Shown here one piece after another: positions 63,278 to 64,000 of a stretch of DNA of 64,000 nt; within the stretch, counting starts at the first letter, position 1, and each line of letters begins with the position of its first letter. The stretch is taken from contig JALFVN010000076.1 of the NCBI GenBank assembly GCA_022787565.1, positions 1 to 64,000 of the forward strand, read 5' to 3'. A program made the position numbers and the translations under genes. The notes under the pieces were generated by a model. That model had not been told where the DNA came from and did no database searches. It saw only the letters and a list, made by a program, of their open reading frames with translations. This DNA is from Clostridiales bacterium (GTDB lineage: Bacteria; Bacillota; Clostridia; Oscillospirales; Oscillospiraceae).

Positions 63278-64000
63278 TTATCTGCATCTGCGCACAACGG
63301 CGTACTGCGGCGCGCAAACCGGCAGCTTCATCTGAAACACCATGGCAGGGTGCCGGGTGTCTTCGATCTCTTCCCCTTCTGCGTTGTAAAACCGCTCAGC
63401 GGTGAAGCTTACAGGCTTTCGGTCCGGAAGCAGCAGCTCCAGAGAGTCGCCCCTGAAGAACTTACCCCTCTGAATAAGAACTGCGTTTCCGTCCTGATCG
63501 CAGCTGTCCACAACGGCCATAACGTCCGCGTCGGTGGTATAGGAGGCGCTGGAATAATGCTGCCCGGGATCACCGTAGTAAAAGCCGGTGGAATAGGGCC
63601 TGTGGCTCACCTTTTCCGTCTCTTCCACCCAAACGGGATCAAGGGGGCAGCCCTTCAGCGCAGCGTCTATGGCATGGCGGTAGGCGTTGGTGACAACCGC
63701 CGCGTAATAGGAGGATTTCATCCGCCCTTCTATTTTGAAGCTGCTGACGCCTGCCTCCAGAAGCTCGGGGATGTGCTCGATCATGCACATGTCCCGGGAG
63801 TTCATGATGTGGGTGCCGCCGTCCTCGCTGATCTCAAAATACTCGCCGGGGCGGGTCTCCTCCACAAGATGATATTTCCAGCGGCAGGGCTGGGCGCACT
63901 GCCCCCGGTTGGCGTCCCTGCCGGTCAGGTAGTTTGACAGAAGGCAGCGGCCGGAGAAGGAAACGCACATGGCCCCGTGAACGAAGGCCTCCAGGCGAAG
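63278..64000 (-). CDS. Peptidase U32 family protein (C-terminal part)
   Basis: The frame is open to the window edge. Visible parts: LRLEAFVHGAMCVSFSGRC, NRGQCAQPCRWKY, MNSRDMCMIEHIPELLEAGV, SFKIEGRMKSSYYAAVVTNAYR. The four conserved cysteines ligate an Fe-S cluster in U32 proteins (TrhP/RlhA-type), which hydroxylate tRNA or rRNA rather than acting as peptidases. The N-terminus lies outside the window. Confidence 0.93.
   Translation of the reverse strand, partial: LRLEAFVHGAMCVSFSGRCLLSNYLTGRDANRGQCAQPCRWKYHLVEETRPGEYFEISEDGGTHIMNSRDMCMIEHIPELLEAGVSSFKIEGRMKSSYYAAVVTNAYRHAIDAALKGCPLDPVWVEETEKVSHRPYSTGFYYGDPGQHYSSASYTTDADVMAVVDSCDQDGNAVLIQRGKFFRGDSLELLLPDRKPVSFTAERFYNAEGEEIEDTRHPAMVFQMKLPVCAPQYAVVRRCR

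Overview
The window looks like a chromosomal segment of an anaerobic, gut-type Firmicute of class Clostridia, most likely in or near the Oscillospiraceae. The evidence is a type III glutamine synthetase, three T-box leaders, a small alarmone synthetase, UPF0735 and LURP-one proteins, strong AGGAGG-like ribosome binding sites, consensus sigma-A promoters and moderately high GC coding sequence. The genus assignment is inference. I see no rRNA, CRISPR array, phage or insertion sequence. There is one tRNA, tRNA-Arg(CCT).

Layout. 1-3.4 kb: nitrogen assimilation (an ammonium transporter broken by one in-frame stop, and glnN). 3.5-6.4 kb: a methionine ABC transporter metNIQ, preceded by a Met-rich leader peptide and an intrinsic terminator. 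6.5-8.5 kb: NAD synthetase. 8.7-10.1 kb: an AT-richer patch of poorly known genes, including a 22-residue membrane peptide. 10.3-12.7 kb: an ANTAR regulator and asnB under an Asn-type T-box. 12.9-16.1 kb: a tryptophan-type ABC transporter under a Trp T-box. 16.1-16.4 kb: three tandem 17-18 residue microprotein genes. 16.5-19.7 kb: a LysR regulator, a sugar-type symporter and a PIG-L deacetylase. 19.7-22.2 kb: alarmone synthetase and a thioredoxin/TlpA/CcdA redox operon. 22.3-28.4 kb: ftsH, a small membrane protein, a heterodimeric ABC exporter and a CDP-alcohol phosphatidyltransferase. 28.6-30.7 kb: rplU-rpmA-obg. 30.9-34.9 kb: an LRR lipoprotein, LURP-one, DUF3298 and CYTH proteins. 35.0-38.1 kb and 48.8-51.8 kb: two paralogous pairs of a large Fe-S/flavin oxidoreductase plus a HypA-like protein. 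39.2-42.1 kb: cysteine desulfidase, a polysaccharide deacetylase, an activase fragment and a Lar-like zinc ribbon. 42.1-48.6 kb: the aspartate-to-threonine pathway (thrB, thrC, ACT protein, then divergently hom, lysC, asd). 51.9-64 kb: a MacB-type ABC protein, tRNA-Arg, NUDIX, RNase M5-like, holA, comEC, HIT, alaS with an Ala T-box, and the start of a U32 peptidase.

A common theme is amino-acid sensing in RNA leaders. Asn, Trp and Ala T-boxes have readable specifier codons, and Met appears to be sensed by ribosome stalling on a leader peptide. The most novel candidates are the Met leader attenuator, the tandem microprotein cluster, and the duplicated oxidoreductase-HypA module with no hydrogenase genes nearby.
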